A stretch of 64,000 nucleotides of DNA from Gadus chalcogrammus (GCF_026213295.1 NC_079420.1:4836768-4900767), one strand, 5' to 3'; shown: positions 25,347-40,041, counted from the stretch's first letter. Translations and numbers: made by a program. Notes: generated by a model from the letters alone, not told the origin.

Positions 25347-26508
25347 CACATGTGGTTCCAGGCTAGCTGAAACGTACTGGTTGATGAACACAAGCTGACA
25401 TGCTCGTCTGCTGCTTATGACTGACTCCACATGCTATTTCATGCTCTCAGAGAGCACTTTCATAGGAGGAACATTACCATTTATATTGTCGTAATTTAAA
25501 TGGTGTGTGGAGCTATAAAGTAATAATGACAGTGTGCTGCAGCTATTCTCAATATCATTGAAGAAGTATTTAGTCATTAATCATCATGCCTACAAAGTTA
25601 TATTGATCCTTAATAAAGTCAGAGGAGAACGAAACCATGCCAGCGAATAGTTCAATAATGGGAAAAATATCCATCAATCTTCCAGCGGAAGACAGGAATA
25701 GCAGTAACAGATGAATATCCGATACAGGATGCCCGTTTTCCTGAGCCAGTGACCTGTCCTCCGCGGTCTCTGGGGCGACGTGCTGGCTGCTGTACAGCAG
25801 GTGTGGCGTTCAAACCCTCCCTGGCACAAGGGCATGTCGTCACCTGCCTCTTCACCCCATCCCCCCCCCCCCCCCACCCCTCCTGTGTGAAAGTCTATCT
25901 CTTACCTGACAGGTACCAGGTACACAGGTACTCTACCCCTGTGACCTCTCTCACACAGTGTGGGAGTTGCTAAGGCTGTTTTAGAACATTCCAGTGCACC
26001 AGGCCTTTGTCTAAGGATTTTTTTTGCTTGGATGAAAACACGTTTCTTGGATTATTGTTTCATTCGTGCTATTCACGGTGGCATTGTGGTGGTGTGTGAT
26101 GTTATTCACTCCTCTCACTCACACAGTTGGAGGAGTCGAAGGGGCCGGGTTGAAAAATGGAATCACGCCACATCTGGAACTCTCGGAACGTTCTAGAACG
26201 ATCCGGTTCATTGGTGACAAAAAATAAATAAATAAAAGGGCTTTGTTGGTTTCTGGGATGATTTGTGTGCGTCAGTGGTGGGACTGTTGTGGGGTTTATT
26301 GTCATTGAAGGAGGAATGCCGCACAAGTGCATGTGGGCCACCTCACACATCATCACCCGTCTCCCAGACTGTATGCCAGACACCGCTTAGAGATGCTGCA
26401 TGGAGCAGCCAAGTTTTTTATTGTACATTGACACATTTACACACACGCGTACGAATACAGCCATACGCACACACGCACGCCCGGGTGCACAGACAGGAAT
26501 ACAGCCAT

Positions 26509-26509
<1 letters not shown>

Positions 26510-26605
<96 letters not shown>
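26510..26605. repeat. (CA)n microsatellite
   Basis: About 47 uninterrupted CA units. Confidence 0.97.
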
Positions 26606-26606
<1 letters not shown>

Positions 26607-27316
26607 CCCAAAGGTGTCCAGCATTCATTGTCCTTTCAGAACTTCAGAAGCACATATGCACAAGAAGAACGGTATTAAAATCCCCAGATAATTGTCGTGA
26701 CAACATAGTGTGAACTGTGTGGACATGGCCTCACATGGCCGTGCAGAAGGCTGGGACTCTGCACATTACTAATATACTCCTACTCAGTGTTTTTGCCGAC
26801 CCGCTGTGCGACTAGAATGGAGACGGCCTGGTTTGCCTTTGTGCTTTCATAAGTTATATTTATAAGTGATGCTGTTTTCCCACTGTGAAGCCTTGTACCA
26901 ATCCAGATTCCAGAATTTAAAAAGTCCCTGAACATTCCCGAAAGCAAAGGGTTTTACAAAGCAAAGGGATATGATCCATATAAATATGGATTTGTTATTG
27001 GTAATCACCTGACAGTGGCATGGTCACTGATTGTTTGGAAAATAACAATCATTGGAATAATGGAAAGTGCATTATGGAACCATCATAAATATTAGGTGTA
27101 AGATATAAGATATTTTGAATGCGTAAATCATTGCATTCTTTGCTATCTTGTTTACAATTGTAATTAGGGATGTACAAGGATTAGCACACAGTTTATGTAT
27201 TTATATCTATTACAATAATGAAATTACCATAAAGATGTATTTTCCAACATGCAAGTCTGTTAGATAACATCGGTGACATCAAACGCCCAGTGAGCAGGTA
27301 CTTATATTTAACTGAA

Positions 27317-27345
27317 GGGGGGGGGCGGGGGGGGGGGGGGGGGGG
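27317..27345. repeat. Poly(G) tract with one C
   Basis: G9, C, then about 19 G. Similar C or G runs of at least 15 occur at 1666-1693, 3329-3346, 4064-4080, 25860-25876, 35187-35200 and 45522-45537. Confidence 0.95.
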
Positions 27346-29999
27346 TCTGCTTGAAGTCATGAATCGAAATCATGAATCACAATAGAATTGCCACTTGACT
27401 CGGATTTGATAAGCGTCTATGCAGGTGATTACATAGTTGTGATTCACTATGTTTTTCCTTTGTGCTGTGCCTCCAGGGCAGCGTTTAACAGACTACATGA
27501 ATGATGAAAATGATATTGAGTCATTATTTTCTTGGATTAGATGTTACAAAGCCTTTTCCCGTAGCAACCTTCCACACTGCTGTGCCCTTGGCTAGAAGAT
27601 TCAAATGAATCCTGCCTCTTTCCAAAGATTATATTGGTATTATCCAATGCCAATATCCAATCCAATGCGTCAATGAAATTTGTTTACAGAGAAACAATAC
27701 CTCTAGCTATCTGTTGGAGGACTAATACACTTGTAATTGAGTTAGTTTATTTCATGTGTATAAAAAATATACTTGTGCTATTTTTTTATATACTTTTCTT
27801 CTAGTTTCTCAAGTATCTTGACCATGAAGTTAAAGCAAAAAGTGTTTCATGTTCAAGTAAAGTTATTCTATTCAAAATGGATGAAACCATTACCTTTCCC
27901 ATCCTGGCTAAAATTCACAAATCTGAACGAGCACGTTGTCCTTGTGTTCCTGCCAAAGATGCGCCACTAACAGAGAATTGTGTTTTTGTGGAGCGCAGCA
28001 CAAACTAACATTTGCATAATGCATTGGATGTGTTCAAATGAGTGTCTTGTGCTTTCTTGAATTGTCACAACAAGCACGTTGCTGTTCTCCACCACTGCAT
28101 ACCATTTTGATTTTCATTTCGACCTTCTGGAAGAAAGCCTTCTTACGACATGTTGTTTTGTGATCTCGTACAAAAACAGAGTCTTAAATCTAGACCCTGG
28201 TCTGTCCTTAAGACTTCACTTGGAGCACAGAAACCTGGAATTGGGAGATAGTTTAGGGTGGTTGTTGTGGCGACTGAGGGGAAAACACTGCATGTTTATG
28301 ACCCTAGTCCTTCTCCAGCTGTTGGAGGAGGTGGACGACTGCTCCAGCAGAAACCAGTGACTTGTTGGACGGGTTGGAAGACGAGGCGGCCACGTGTCTT
28401 CTTCAGCACCTCAAAAACTCCTCGGTTGTGGTGAGACGCTCCAGAGCAGGTTGACGTCCAGGTCGTTATGAGGGGTCCATTATTTTAATTATAAGCCTTT
28501 TGATGGTAGACCTTTTGGGTGATATCTGCCCTGATTCATGGCTATTGGACCTCCCTTTTTTTGTTTCAAACATTTTCATCACAAGGGTTGTGTGAGTGCT
28601 AAAGGGTGATAATCAATGGTAATGTTGATAATCTGTCATCATAAAGTGAGTCTACTTGGTTGGAGCAATAGCCACTTAGCCGTTTCCCTGTGCTCTGATT
28701 GGCCGGTGTCTCTTTGCTATCAGGCTATCATTGTCCGGTCCTCTCTGCTATAACCCCACCCTTCTCAAAAAGGTGTGGTGCTGTTATCAAGAAAACCCCA
28801 CCATCCATCACAAACCCACGTATGACATCACGCATTCGACGTCAACACTCGCTCATCACATCACTCATCCGAAGGGCTTTGGCCATTGCTTTCCTGTCAG
28901 GATGTGGCCGGTCAGGGGGTGCAACAGGATAAATCGTCTCCCCCCCCCATCCCTAGGTTTTCTCGGCTGCAGGGAGTTCCCGCTTTCATTGTGTTCTGGG
29001 CAGAAGGACGCCGGGCGTTGACCGCCCAGGATCTCAGCCCTGCCGTATCCCTAGCGGTGGATGGATAGACACAAACACGCATCAGCCCAACAGTGTTCCT
29101 GCTGAGTCATGGCCCAACTGTCATCTGCAGCGTGTCTATTACCGGATGGAAATCGTTTTCCCCCCAAAAAGTATCCAGCAGCCAATGTACCTGAACGTTC
29201 TGGAACAAAACGGGATATATTCCAGACGAGTGCAATGGAAATTCTAGAAAATAGTTTCAGTCATCCCACACTCTTTATACTTTTCTAGGTTATGTTTATT
29301 TTTAAGTAATTATGCAGTCTGGTAGTTAGGTATTTGTTCAGTCATGGAGGGTGAAATGGTGGGTGTTCATCTTGGGTTCACTTTAGCTTTGAGTGCCTTT
29401 CTTTTGTGTTAGCTGGTGTGTGCTCTTGATCAAACACTTGGGACTTAACTCATTCACACGTCTCTTTGATTTGTTTATGAAACTGTCGATTCATCTTTCA
29501 TCTTGATGACTTTGCTATATTTTTCAAATTGTCTGGCTTCAGAGACTGTCTTTGTTTGAGTTCTTCATCCGACTGGGATATGGAACAGATATGGAACAGA
29601 AATTAGCAAATAAAAATTTCACAATTCAATGCAACATATTCCATTCTAACCTGATGGCCCACCACTAACATCAATAAAATACAAAAGAATATTGAAAATA
29701 ATTGGAAAAGCACAACTTCTATGAATAACATGTTAGTTGACCCTCACTGCAAGCAGACCAGCTGCAAAATAGAGAAATACTGCCACCTAATGGAAATGAA
29801 GATGCATTTCCCTTCTCTTGTTTACACATTTTTCTCTCCCTCTATAATCTTTGTATGCGCTTTTTATACATCCAGTATGAGTGCATTTGTGTGTGTTTCA
29901 TGAATTTTGCGTACATGAATAAATATACAGATTAATAATTAAATCGATTGTTTATCCTCACTAAATACATGTATTTTTCTGTTTGTCGTGTTGTTTCAG

Positions 30000-30145
30000 G
30001 TCCAGTGATCCGTGCGTGAGAGGACCGGGGCCGTAGAGCACAGTCCAGGGTCGCTGGTTCAGAGTCCATTCCGGTGACCTGTGGCTCCATGGAGGGATTT
30101 CCTGTCCACTGACTCCGCCCCCCCCACCTCACCGCCTCTGCAGCC
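30000..30145 (+). other. peak1: 5' UTR part of the first coding exon of peak1
   Basis: A pyrimidine-rich stretch ending in TTGTTTCAG at 29999 is a good splice acceptor, so the exon is taken to begin at 30000. The 146 bases before the ATG carry no in-frame upstream extension of the main protein. They contain one short upstream ORF, listed separately. The acceptor implies at least one further 5' non-coding exon upstream. That exon cannot be fixed from sequence alone, although the CpG-rich stretch at 2.7-4.2 kb is a candidate. Confidence 0.7.
30089..30112 (+). promoter_or_regulatory. Short upstream ORF (7 codons) in the peak1 leader
   Basis: ATG at 30089 opens a seven-codon frame (MEGFPVH) that ends in TGA at 30110-30112, 33 bases before the main ATG. 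The +4 position is G but -3 is T, so initiation context is moderate. Short non-overlapping upstream ORFs commonly damp translation of the main frame. That role here is inference. Confidence 0.4.
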
Positions 30146-30482
30146 ATGTCAGCCTGCAGCTCCTTCACTGAGCACGTGTGGAAGCCGGGCGAGTGCAAGA
30201 ACTGCTTCAAGCCCAAGAGCCTGCACCATCTCCAGCCTCAAAACAGCGTGAGGAAGGCCCAGTCGGAGCACAGGCTTTCCCCTCCACAGCAGCAGCAGCA
30301 GAACCAGCCTTCTGTTGGGGCCAGGCCCAACCCGGACCTCACCAACGCCCCCCAGAGGCCCGGCGGAGTGGCTGCTCGCTCGGGCCACTTCCGGCCGCCG
30401 GTGGCCAAGAAGCCCACCATCGCAGTCAAGCCCACCATGATGCTGCCGTGCGCCTCCACGGATCTGGATCCGGAAGGCAACC

Positions 30483-30516
<34 letters not shown>

Positions 30517-33500
30517 GCACCGTCCACCCAGTGCTGGGGAGCAGGGCAAGACCTCCGCCTTCACGGTCTGGAACCGCAACGGGCTGAATCGCAAGAGGCC
30601 TGCCGGGCCCAACAACAACAACGAGGGAGAGGATAGAGGAGGAGGAGGAGGGGAGGAGATCGAGGGTTACGGACCGCTCAGCCCCCTGGCCCCGTTCGGG
30701 AACAACAACAACAGCGGACTGACTGACGTTCTCAAAGAGATCGTCGGCCTGGGGCCGGGCCCCAGCCTCTGTCCCCTGTCCGGCTCCAGGGACCTCTTCT
30801 TCGGACGCATCAACACGTCATACCGGCGGTCCCTTGAAAGGGGTCTTCAGGCCGCGAGCTGCCTGGCCATGGGTCAAAGCGTTGGAAGCGGAGGGTCTGG
30901 CCAGAAAAGGGTCTCCCTCAACAACAGCGCTGAGGTCATCAGTGCCGAGGGTGGACGCTACTGCTACCCGGAGTTTTCCAGCGGGGACGAGGAAGACGAC
31001 GAGGAAGAGGAAGAGGAGGAGAGCGAAGAGGAGCACGAGGAAGACGACGACGACGACGAACAGGACAGCTGGGACGAGAGTGACGAGGAGATGCTGGCCA
31101 TGGCGATCCGCATGCGGGGCCAGCCGCGCTTCTCGATATTCCGCGCGGCCACGTTGTCGCCGGTGCACTTCGCCGCCGGGACGAAGTGGAACACGGTGCC
31201 GCTGCGGAACCGCTCGCTGCAAAGGCTATGCGCCGTGGACTACGACGACAGCTACGACGAGATCCTCAACGGCTACCCCTCTCTGGACTCCAACGGAGCT
31301 CCCATGGCCTACGGACAGAGCGACGTGCTGGGTGGCGGCTTCGTCTCCAACTCGGAATCCCCCACCTCGCCCGAGTCCTCCTCGTCCCTCCTCGGGGATT
31401 CCCGCACGGCCTCGAGCAGCGGTAGCAGCGCCGCCCCCTGCGGGCACCCGAACGGCATAAACTCTCCCTCGGCGCCTCCACACGCTCCCCACAAGCCCTG
31501 CACTTTTGAGACTAAGGCGCCGCCCGACCCCAGGTCGGCGCCGCAGAGTCCGTTTAGGATGGCCGAGACGCACACGGCCGTGCTCGCCATCCGGCTGGAG
31601 GAGCAGAGCGGCAAGGAAGGCGCTCCGATGCCTCAGGCTCTACCGGGTCAACCCGTCACCATCAGCTTCAGCCCCACGGAGGAGCAGGTGGTCACCGGGT
31701 ACCCGTACCGGGTGGTCAACCTGGAGAAGTCTCTCGTTTGCAAGCCCTACACTGTCGTAGACGTTTCTGCATCCATGACGACCAAAGAAGAGCCGATCCC
31801 TGACCCCACGTCGAAAACGAAAAAAAGCCCCCTGAGCCCAAACGCGTTCCCCGGCCCTCTGCGTCAGGCCCTCTCTCCGTCCTTCCCGGGGTCCCCTTCT
31901 TCCCCGGCGTCCCCGATGACGCCCACAACGGCGCTGTTGCCGGCGAACGCCCGCCGGAAAGCCAGCGGGAGCATTCGGTACCAAGAGGTGTGGACGTCCA
32001 GCACAAGCCCGCGCCAGAAAATCGCCAAGATAGATCACGGGTCAGGGTGCGCACACGGTCCGGTGGTCCCCCCGCGACACTGCAGCCACAAGTCGGCCCC
32101 CACGTCTCCCATCTCCGGGCTGTCCTCCTCCCGCACCATACCGGTGAAATCTCCCAACTTGTCGGAAATCAAGTTCAATAGCTTTAACAACGCCGGGATG
32201 CCGCCGTTTCCCATTATCATTCGCGACGAGCCGGCCTATGCGCGCAGTTACAATAACGCCGTCAAGGTGCCCATCGTCATCAACCCGTGCGCGTACGCCT
32301 ACGACAACCTGGAGGTGTACAGGAGCTTCCTGGGACTCAGCGGGGAGCTGCCGCCGCCCAAAGGGGCCGTCGGCAGCAGAGTGACGGGCAGCAGAGTGAC
32401 CAGCCACACCTACGAGGAGATCGGCTCCTCTGAGAGCGTCCAGTCCAGCTCCACGGATAAAACCCTCTCCGGCAAGGGCACCTCTGAAAGAGCCGCTGCC
32501 GAGGAGCTGAGAGCTCGGCCCGAAGCCCTGTCCAAGATGATGAACGTTCAGCCGAGAACCACTACAGATCCCAACACTGCGGGTGCAAGCATTGTACTGA
32601 GCAGCACCATAAGCGCCGTCTCCTCTCCCACTAGTCCGGCCAACGCGGCCAGTCCTCTCACCTATACCGTGAGCCTACCCAAGCGCAGCCCTGCTGCCAC
32701 TGCAGTGGCGCCGTCCGGCCAGAGGAGCGGTGGGTCCTCTGTCGCCACAGACCTGTCCGTGTCCTTCGGGGCGGGGGCGGGCCACCGCGAGGAGGCCAGC
32801 GCCGTGCTCTCCCAGATCGTGGCGTCCATCCAACCCCCGCACTCCCCTCCGGAGTCTCCCTCGGAGAAGTCCGAGACGTTCGGCTCGGAGGAGATCTACG
32901 CCGTGCCCCCCGACGCCACGGAGAGCCTCGTCCGGCCCAAGTCCCTGTTCGCCTCCCCCGACGGCGCGCTCTCCAAACCCAGCCAGGAGACGCCGTCGAG
33001 GCTGCTGCCCAAGTCCCACAGCGCCTCGGCGGCTCTGCCCCTGTCCAGCCCCGCCAAGGCGGAGCCCGGCGCCCCGTTCCCCCCGCCCCGCTCCACCTCC
33101 TCCCCGTACCACGCCACCAAAATCCTCCAGAGACACTTCGGCAACTGGAGCAACAAGTCGCCGGCGTTGGGTTCCCCCACGCGGGCCGGCGCCGGGGAGA
33201 GCGGCGGCGGCGCGGGCGACGGCGGCAGCGGCGGCGGCAGGCGGGCGGCGGCCGAGAGCACGAAACCCAAACGCTGGATCTCCTTCAAGAGCTTCTTCCG
33301 CCGGCGGGTTCAGGACGACGAGCAGAAGGAGAAGGCGGAGAAGGAGAAGGAGAAGGGGAACCTGGTGGGGCTCGACGGCACCGTCATCCACGTGCTGCCG
33401 CCGCCGCCCCAACAGCGGCAGAACTGGTTCGCCGAGGCCAAGCCCGACGACCCCAGCCAGAAGCCCACCATCATCTTCACCTACAAGCCGGACGGCGCCG

Positions 33501-33663
33501 CGCACGACGGAGACGATAAGGGGGAGGAGCGCTCGGACGATCAAGGCGGGGAGGTCGCGGCGTCGACCTCCCCGGAAGGGAGTAGGGACCCCGGGCTGAC
33601 GGTTCCGAGGGGAACGCCGTCGCCGCACAGCGTGGGGGCGGACATCATCAGCGAGGTCATCAG
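30146..33663 (+). CDS. peak1: PEAK1, first coding exon (N-terminal scaffold region)
   Basis: PEAK1 is a cytoplasmic, actin- and focal-adhesion-associated pseudokinase scaffold acting downstream of integrin and EGFR signalling. This exon opens with MSACSSFTEHVWKPGECKNC, nearly identical to the start of vertebrate PEAK1. The ATG context (GCAGCCATG) is strong and the frame stays open for 3,518 bases. Along the protein are RPPVAKKPTIAVKPTM (about residues 83-98), a Q10 run (114-123), a long acidic block (281-316), DYDDSYDEILNGY (365-377), RYQEVWTSSTSPRQK (about 611), KSPNLSEIKFNS (about 668), SHTYEEI (about 752), PPPRSTSSPYHA (about 977) and KPKRWISFKSFFRRR (about 1040). These are family landmarks, several with tyrosines known as phosphosites in mammals. 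The exon ends two bases into a codon at a GTAAAT donor. It is longer than the mammalian equivalent because of G, P, Q and acidic insertions. No frameshift is seen here, unlike the 3' exons. Confidence 0.95.
30485..30514 (+). repeat. Coding (CAG)10 repeat, polyglutamine
   Basis: Ten pure CAG codons encode Gln 114-123 of PEAK1. A shorter CAG run lies at about 30287-30302 (around residue 50). The human protein as I recall it lacks polyglutamine at these places. A pure CAG tract is expected to vary in length between individuals. Confidence 0.9.
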
Positions 33664-33773
33664 GTAAATTCAACGCTTTTTTTGTCACCCTTCCCGTTTC
33701 TGTCGCTACCGGTTTGGTCTCTCGCTCGAGAAACGGATGTTCAGTAAGGGAAGCTGTTGTTCCCAAAATGATA

Positions 33774-33890
<117 letters not shown>

Positions 33891-36335
33891 TTTGTGGTGC
33901 GCTGCATCTCCGTCGTGTGTCTGGCTACATCTCTGATGTGTAATTCAACATAAATACATCAACGAGGTGATTGTGTGTTAATGAGGCTTTTACAGTGTAC
34001 GATAGCTAATCATTTATAATTATCCAATATTCATTAGTATCCATTATTCAGCGAAGCGCTCCAACGGAATACATCGCAGCCAAACCTTCAAATTATAAAA
34101 TCCACCCGATAACTCGGAAGGATGTGATTATCAGCCTGGGAAAACAAATCACAAATAATTAAATTTGAATAATGGGTAATGGTATTTTTTTGATCTCCAT
34201 TATTCAGAAACTTTCATAATAATAACAAATGTGAGTCAAGGATATATGGGCCATCGGGGAAGGATTGTGTGGATAGCTGGAATGGCTTGCACACAATCAT
34301 GTGTCTTACTCCATGATGAACCCCAGCCGAGGAGTTGCTACAGCCATCCTGAAGACATTAACCTTGCATCCATGATCAGCCGAAGGAGACAGCCGACAGC
34401 ATGCCGCAGTTGTGTGAATGTCTCACAGCTGAAGACAGGGGATTATCATGTTCTCTCAAATGGTTCCTGAATGACCCTTTTCTGATCAGATCTTTAGTGG
34501 GGGAATCAGTACACAGTCCAGGGGACACTTGCCCCACTAATGCCACTTTCACTCTGACCTGCTGGTCTGATGAATATGTTATTACAATATCATTTTTGAT
34601 CATTATTCATAGCAACTTTTCAGAGAGACTGACAACGTGTTTAAGTGACATCAGAATAAAACAAGCCAATAAAAAAACGGTAGAAAATAAATAAGAGGGA
34701 AAAAACGAAATGTATGAAGATGAAAATGGAAGAGAGACAGTTATTTGAAGAGACAAGGGGACCAGCCACCATAATTACAGAGTCAAAGCCTTTTTATGCC
34801 GTTTAGTTTTTAAATACTTCTTAAAACAATCAACAGAAGCGACTGCTCTCATAGGCTAAGGGAGATGGTTCTATTGAACCTGTTCCAGGGACCGGTTCTA
34901 GAGAGCCGGTTCCAGGGGCCGGTACCGAGTACGTAATACGTCTGGACTCGTAATCGAGTCATAAGGAAACCTAAAGAGCTTTCGGACCCGTACTCTAGAC
35001 GGCGCTACCACAGACACGGCCTCCCTCTTGTCCCTGACTGAACGCACGATGAATGCACAACACGTATTCCCCATCGCCCGTCTATTCATATTCCCCCTCC
35101 CTCCCCTGCAGTTTATCCCTTAATGGCGTCCATTAGCAGAACGGCATGGTTTCCCGCTCTCCATGGGTCTCCTGCTAGGATCCAGCCCCCCCCCCCCCCC
35201 GCCCTGAGCCAGGTCAGGCAGAGTGGGGGAGCAACCCACTGGGATCAGCCAGTCTGACCCAGCGAGAGTTCAGGATCATCGCTCTGGTGTTCCGACTTCC
35301 GACGTCGCCAAAATCGCCGAGATGGATGATTTATTCATTGCTTATTGAGGAATCATAGATTTAAAAAACCTATGCATCGAATCCCCTAATCCATGTACAA
35401 TACGTAAATGGTTCATGGTAGAACTATGACGTAATTTCTAATGAGAAATAATGTTGAGGTGATGAGTTATTTTGGGCTAACAGCCGACAGAAACATGAAA
35501 AATCGGAAATGATCTTTCCCCTTAATAGAAATAACAGACATGACCGCGACATGCAGTTTATTCTGATTTTTTTTGTTTGTCTTTTGGTCAGATATTGAGA
35601 TCTCTGTCCTTAAATCAGTTTGATGAGTATCCTGGATACTGCCTCTGGGTAATAAATTCATTCTGAAAGGTTTCTCTATTAATGTGGTGTTAAAAGTAAG
35701 AACTACTGTGCCAAATATTCTTCGGAACTGTCAAACTAAGCTTTTTGATCATACCAGAAGCAGAAACCTGTTTCTATCGTAAGTCTAGCTGTTGATGGGC
35801 CTCAGATGAAAGAGTTTTATTCACACGTCGTCGTCATAAATTTACCAAGATGCTCCCAGTATCTGTCAATATGAGTTCTTAACAGTAATTTGTTTCGGCA
35901 TGGAAAATACAGAAAAAATAGTTAATTTGTGGGTTTTACACGGTTACATTTACTTTAGTTGTAGTTTTTTTTCGTTCTCTTCATACACTTGATGAATCTG
36001 CTCCATTGTCATATGTTTCCTGATGTTTCACATCTTATCAGTGTTACAGCGAGCAAAGGAATGTCTAAATATTGAGATCCTTTCGCTGCATTCTGCATGA
36101 ATCTCTTTTTTTATATTGAGTTATTTCTTGCTGTTCTTTTGTATCTGCTATTCGCAGGGTCTGTTATTAATATCATTCTTTCATGGCTGACATTTATTTC
36201 CTTTGATACACTTTCGAGTCCACATCGCACTTTTTTCTGTATATTTTATGCCATATTCCCACTTTCTGACAACTTTCTTCTTAAAATGTTGCCTTGCCAT
36301 TCCTGTCCTGTTTTTCTCTCTCTCTCTTTCTTTCT

Positions 36336-36473
<138 letters not shown>

Positions 36474-38396
36474 GTCTTTACTTTGTCTTTACTTCTTGTC
36501 TATGTATATTGCATTCAGTGTGACTCACGGAAAATCTTTTTTCTTTGCCCAGACTGTAATGGCAGCCAAACATTATGAACATTCCTCTGCTAGTTACAAC
36601 TCCTCCGACTGGATCGCTCTGCCAGTATAATCTCGCTTACTAATAATAGCGATCGAGATTGCAGCATGTGAGGTTGGATATGTCTTCTAGACCCACAGGC
36701 TATCTTAAAGCACCAGTATTCAGAGTTTTATACTTCTTCTCTCCTCTCACCATCTCATCAACCTCAGCATTTGAATTTAGACTGCCAAAGGCTTGTCCCC
36801 ATTCTGTCTATTATGTAACAACCCCCAGAGTTAAAAAATGAAAGAAAGAAATTATCAATTTTTTCCACCCATATGAATCAAGTAATATAGGCTGTAGGAG
36901 AAGGAGTTGTTTTGATGATTGTACCTTTAGGATATGGGTTCACCACAGGTCGGTTAGCCCATTACAGACGACACAGTGAGTGGGTACGGCGCACAGTGGT
37001 TAAACAAACAAGTCAATTAGTTTCTCAGCTTACCCGTCCAACTGAAAGAAATAGGAAGGAAGAAAACAAAGGTAGTTTCAGTCAATGAATGCAGGTTCAT
37101 AGGTTTAACAGGGGAAGCGGTTTACACAAATCACATACGACCAGTAGAGAATGCATAATAATTGTTATGCTGATAAGCAACACCGGCTGTTGTGTAAAAG
37201 TTGAGCTGAGATTCGTATTTGTCACGTGATCAACACGCTTCCTGTTGTTGACGTCTAGTTGCCCAGCCGTTATCGTTTGTGTGTTTTATTACCTCGCCTT
37301 TCACAAGCTGCGGTGTGAAATCGTGCACACAGTTTGAGCAATACTGTAACAGACACACGGCTATCCCCACAAATGGAGAAATCAACGGTCAATCCAATTT
37401 AATTTCAGGCTTTCCCTGTTCATTCATTAACTTTGAGGAATTTCAGTTATTCTGAAAAAGCCCTTGCATCCCCCTTCATTTTTTACAAACTGTAATGCTC
37501 GGATAAAAAAAAAAAGACATATCTACATATTATATTCTGTATATTCATAGGCCTGCTTATATTCTGTCCCTCACTCATCAATAGAATGTTTCAATTGGAT
37601 GATCCAAGAAGTACCCTGCCTTTCTGTATTTCTGTTCACTGTGGCCATAACTCTGGTATTGGCTAACATTGGGCGTGCTCTCACACACACTAGCGCACAC
37701 ACATTCACAGACAGCTCAGACAGGTGAGAACGCAGGTGAGTCAGGTAGGACAGAGAGAAGGGGAAGCAGAGTGCCCAGAGAGAAAGGAGGTCTCCAGGTT
37801 TTCCACGTATCAATTTATTTTTCCATCAAACCAAGACAGAAGAGAGAGTTCCTGCTCTCTTACCGAGAGGATGTGAGCCCACTCCCCTTACCCCTGCGTC
37901 AAATTTATTACAAAGGCCGTTCAGAAATGGGAAACTGTGTAAGCCAGTACAGTGGGTAAGCTTGTGACATCCCTATCTCTCTGTCTCTGTCTCTCTCTTT
38001 CTCTCTGTCTCTCTTTCTATGGCTCTGTCTCTGTCTCTCTGTCCCTGCTATGGCTTCAGTCTCTGTCCCTTGATCTGACTCTGTCTCCGTCTAGTTCTTG
38101 TTCTTGTTTGATATTTATTCTGTGTTTTCCTCAACGGTTTTGATGGAACACAGTATCTTTGGCCACGGTGACCCTGTGGGGCGGGAGCAGTGCTTGAGAT
38201 TGTATTTGTTTAGGCTGTGCTCCTTCTTGGGTTGCGTTGAAGGGGTATCTGTGTAAGTCCGGCTGTAGAGTTTTTCGACTTTGAGTTTTTGCAGAAAGTG
38301 AAATGTTTTCTCTGCAGCGTAACTTCGTCTGAACATGTCCGGGCCTCAAAACGTTCACTAGCTCTAAAGGTATTTATTGTTCCAAGGGGCCACTCG

Positions 38397-38512
<116 letters not shown>

Positions 38513-40041
38513 TTCAACATTTGTTGAAGGAAGGAATATTTCATACCACAATATACCTTCGCCTCGCATGAAACGTTTGTCAACATCATCACAAATGATT
38601 CAGTAGTTCCTAGTTTGACTCAGTTGCCTGACATATTGGATGATGCTAACATAGGTTGTGATTTGTAAACAAACAATGCTTCTGTAACTGTAAGGGATGC
38701 AAATAGAGGATGTGACACTTCACCTTTGAACACAAACTGTGGTTTGTTCCAGTCTGATTTGTAACGCTTGATGCATAATCCTTACTGCTAGCGTAGTACT
38801 GTTCCTACTACGGTTGTACAGTAAATATAAACCAAAATATGGAGTGCTATTTTTTACAACTTAAACAGTTCAACTTTTACAGTTCAGATGAATGGCAACG
38901 TTGAATGTGTCAAAATAATTCAGTATAGATATTTGAGTCTGTGTTTTTTTTTAGCATGGCATACTGATACCCACTCACTTGCACTACATTTCACTTTCTC
39001 GCTTCAGCACGCGCCTGGCTGTCAGCCTGTCACAGAAGAAGCCCTGGGTCTAGTCTCAGAGGGCTCACTCCACTCGTCTGTAATTATTCTGGGTGTGTGT
39101 GTGTGTGGGTATGTCTGTCTGTGCCTGCGTGTGTGCGTCTGTTTGTGTGACCTCAAGATGTGACCCAGTTAGCAAAGTGCTAAAAAGTCAACCATGCTAC
39201 CCGCAGTCCACATCTGTAAATACTACTCACTGTCACTCATGTCCTCAAAGCAGCAGCTGCCGTTTGTCTTTATCATATATTTATTTACTCATTTATTGAT
39301 GCAAATCATACCAGCCATTCATGCCAATGCATGGAAGAATCGATAGGAGATCTAAAATGGAGGTTTGTTGTCTGTGGAATGGAGTCAACTGAAGTTTGGC
39401 CGTGTAGCGAGGATCCTGTTTGTTTTCAGTCACTCCTCAATGCTTTACTCCAGGGAATCGCTGTGTAGTTTGGCTGTGGCTCAGCTGTTTCACTTCCCCC
39501 CCCTGTCCCTGATCCAACCCTGAGCAACCAAAGTCTGTAGTAACTCTCTTCTAGTCAATCAACAGTAACTACCTCCTGTCGCTTCTCGTTGTGTCAAATG
39601 CATGACTGCAGGGCATCATAAAGTTGGAGCAAAGTCTCTTTCTGCAACCGCGTCGGTTCGGAAGGAACAGGGACACGTGTTTTTGTTTTTGTATGCGTGT
39701 GTTGGTGCTTGTGTTTGTTAGGCTTAGTGTAAGTTGAGTATGTTATGATCCATAAACACAAAAAGTTGACAGTTGACAGTGGATCAAGTCTTCAAATGAT
39801 CAGAAAGACAGACCGTTGCTACGTTGTCCCTGACACCTTTTACCGTCTACCTTCCACAGTGATTCAGGTGTAGTCTACTTGATTCATGAACCTTTTTCCG
39901 TCTCAAACTTTACCACACCTTCCTTCGCCAGTTAAAAAGGAAGCCGAGGTCATTGCCCTGTTGAACCAAGAATCCAGTACTCGTTCAACCCTAACTGTCA
40001 AACTGACGGAATAAAACATTAACGTAGCCTATATACTGGAC

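Noticed and set aside
30834..31460. Second-frame open reading frame inside exon 1
   Set aside because: It is a frame shadow of PEAK1, with Arg/Thr-rich low complexity.
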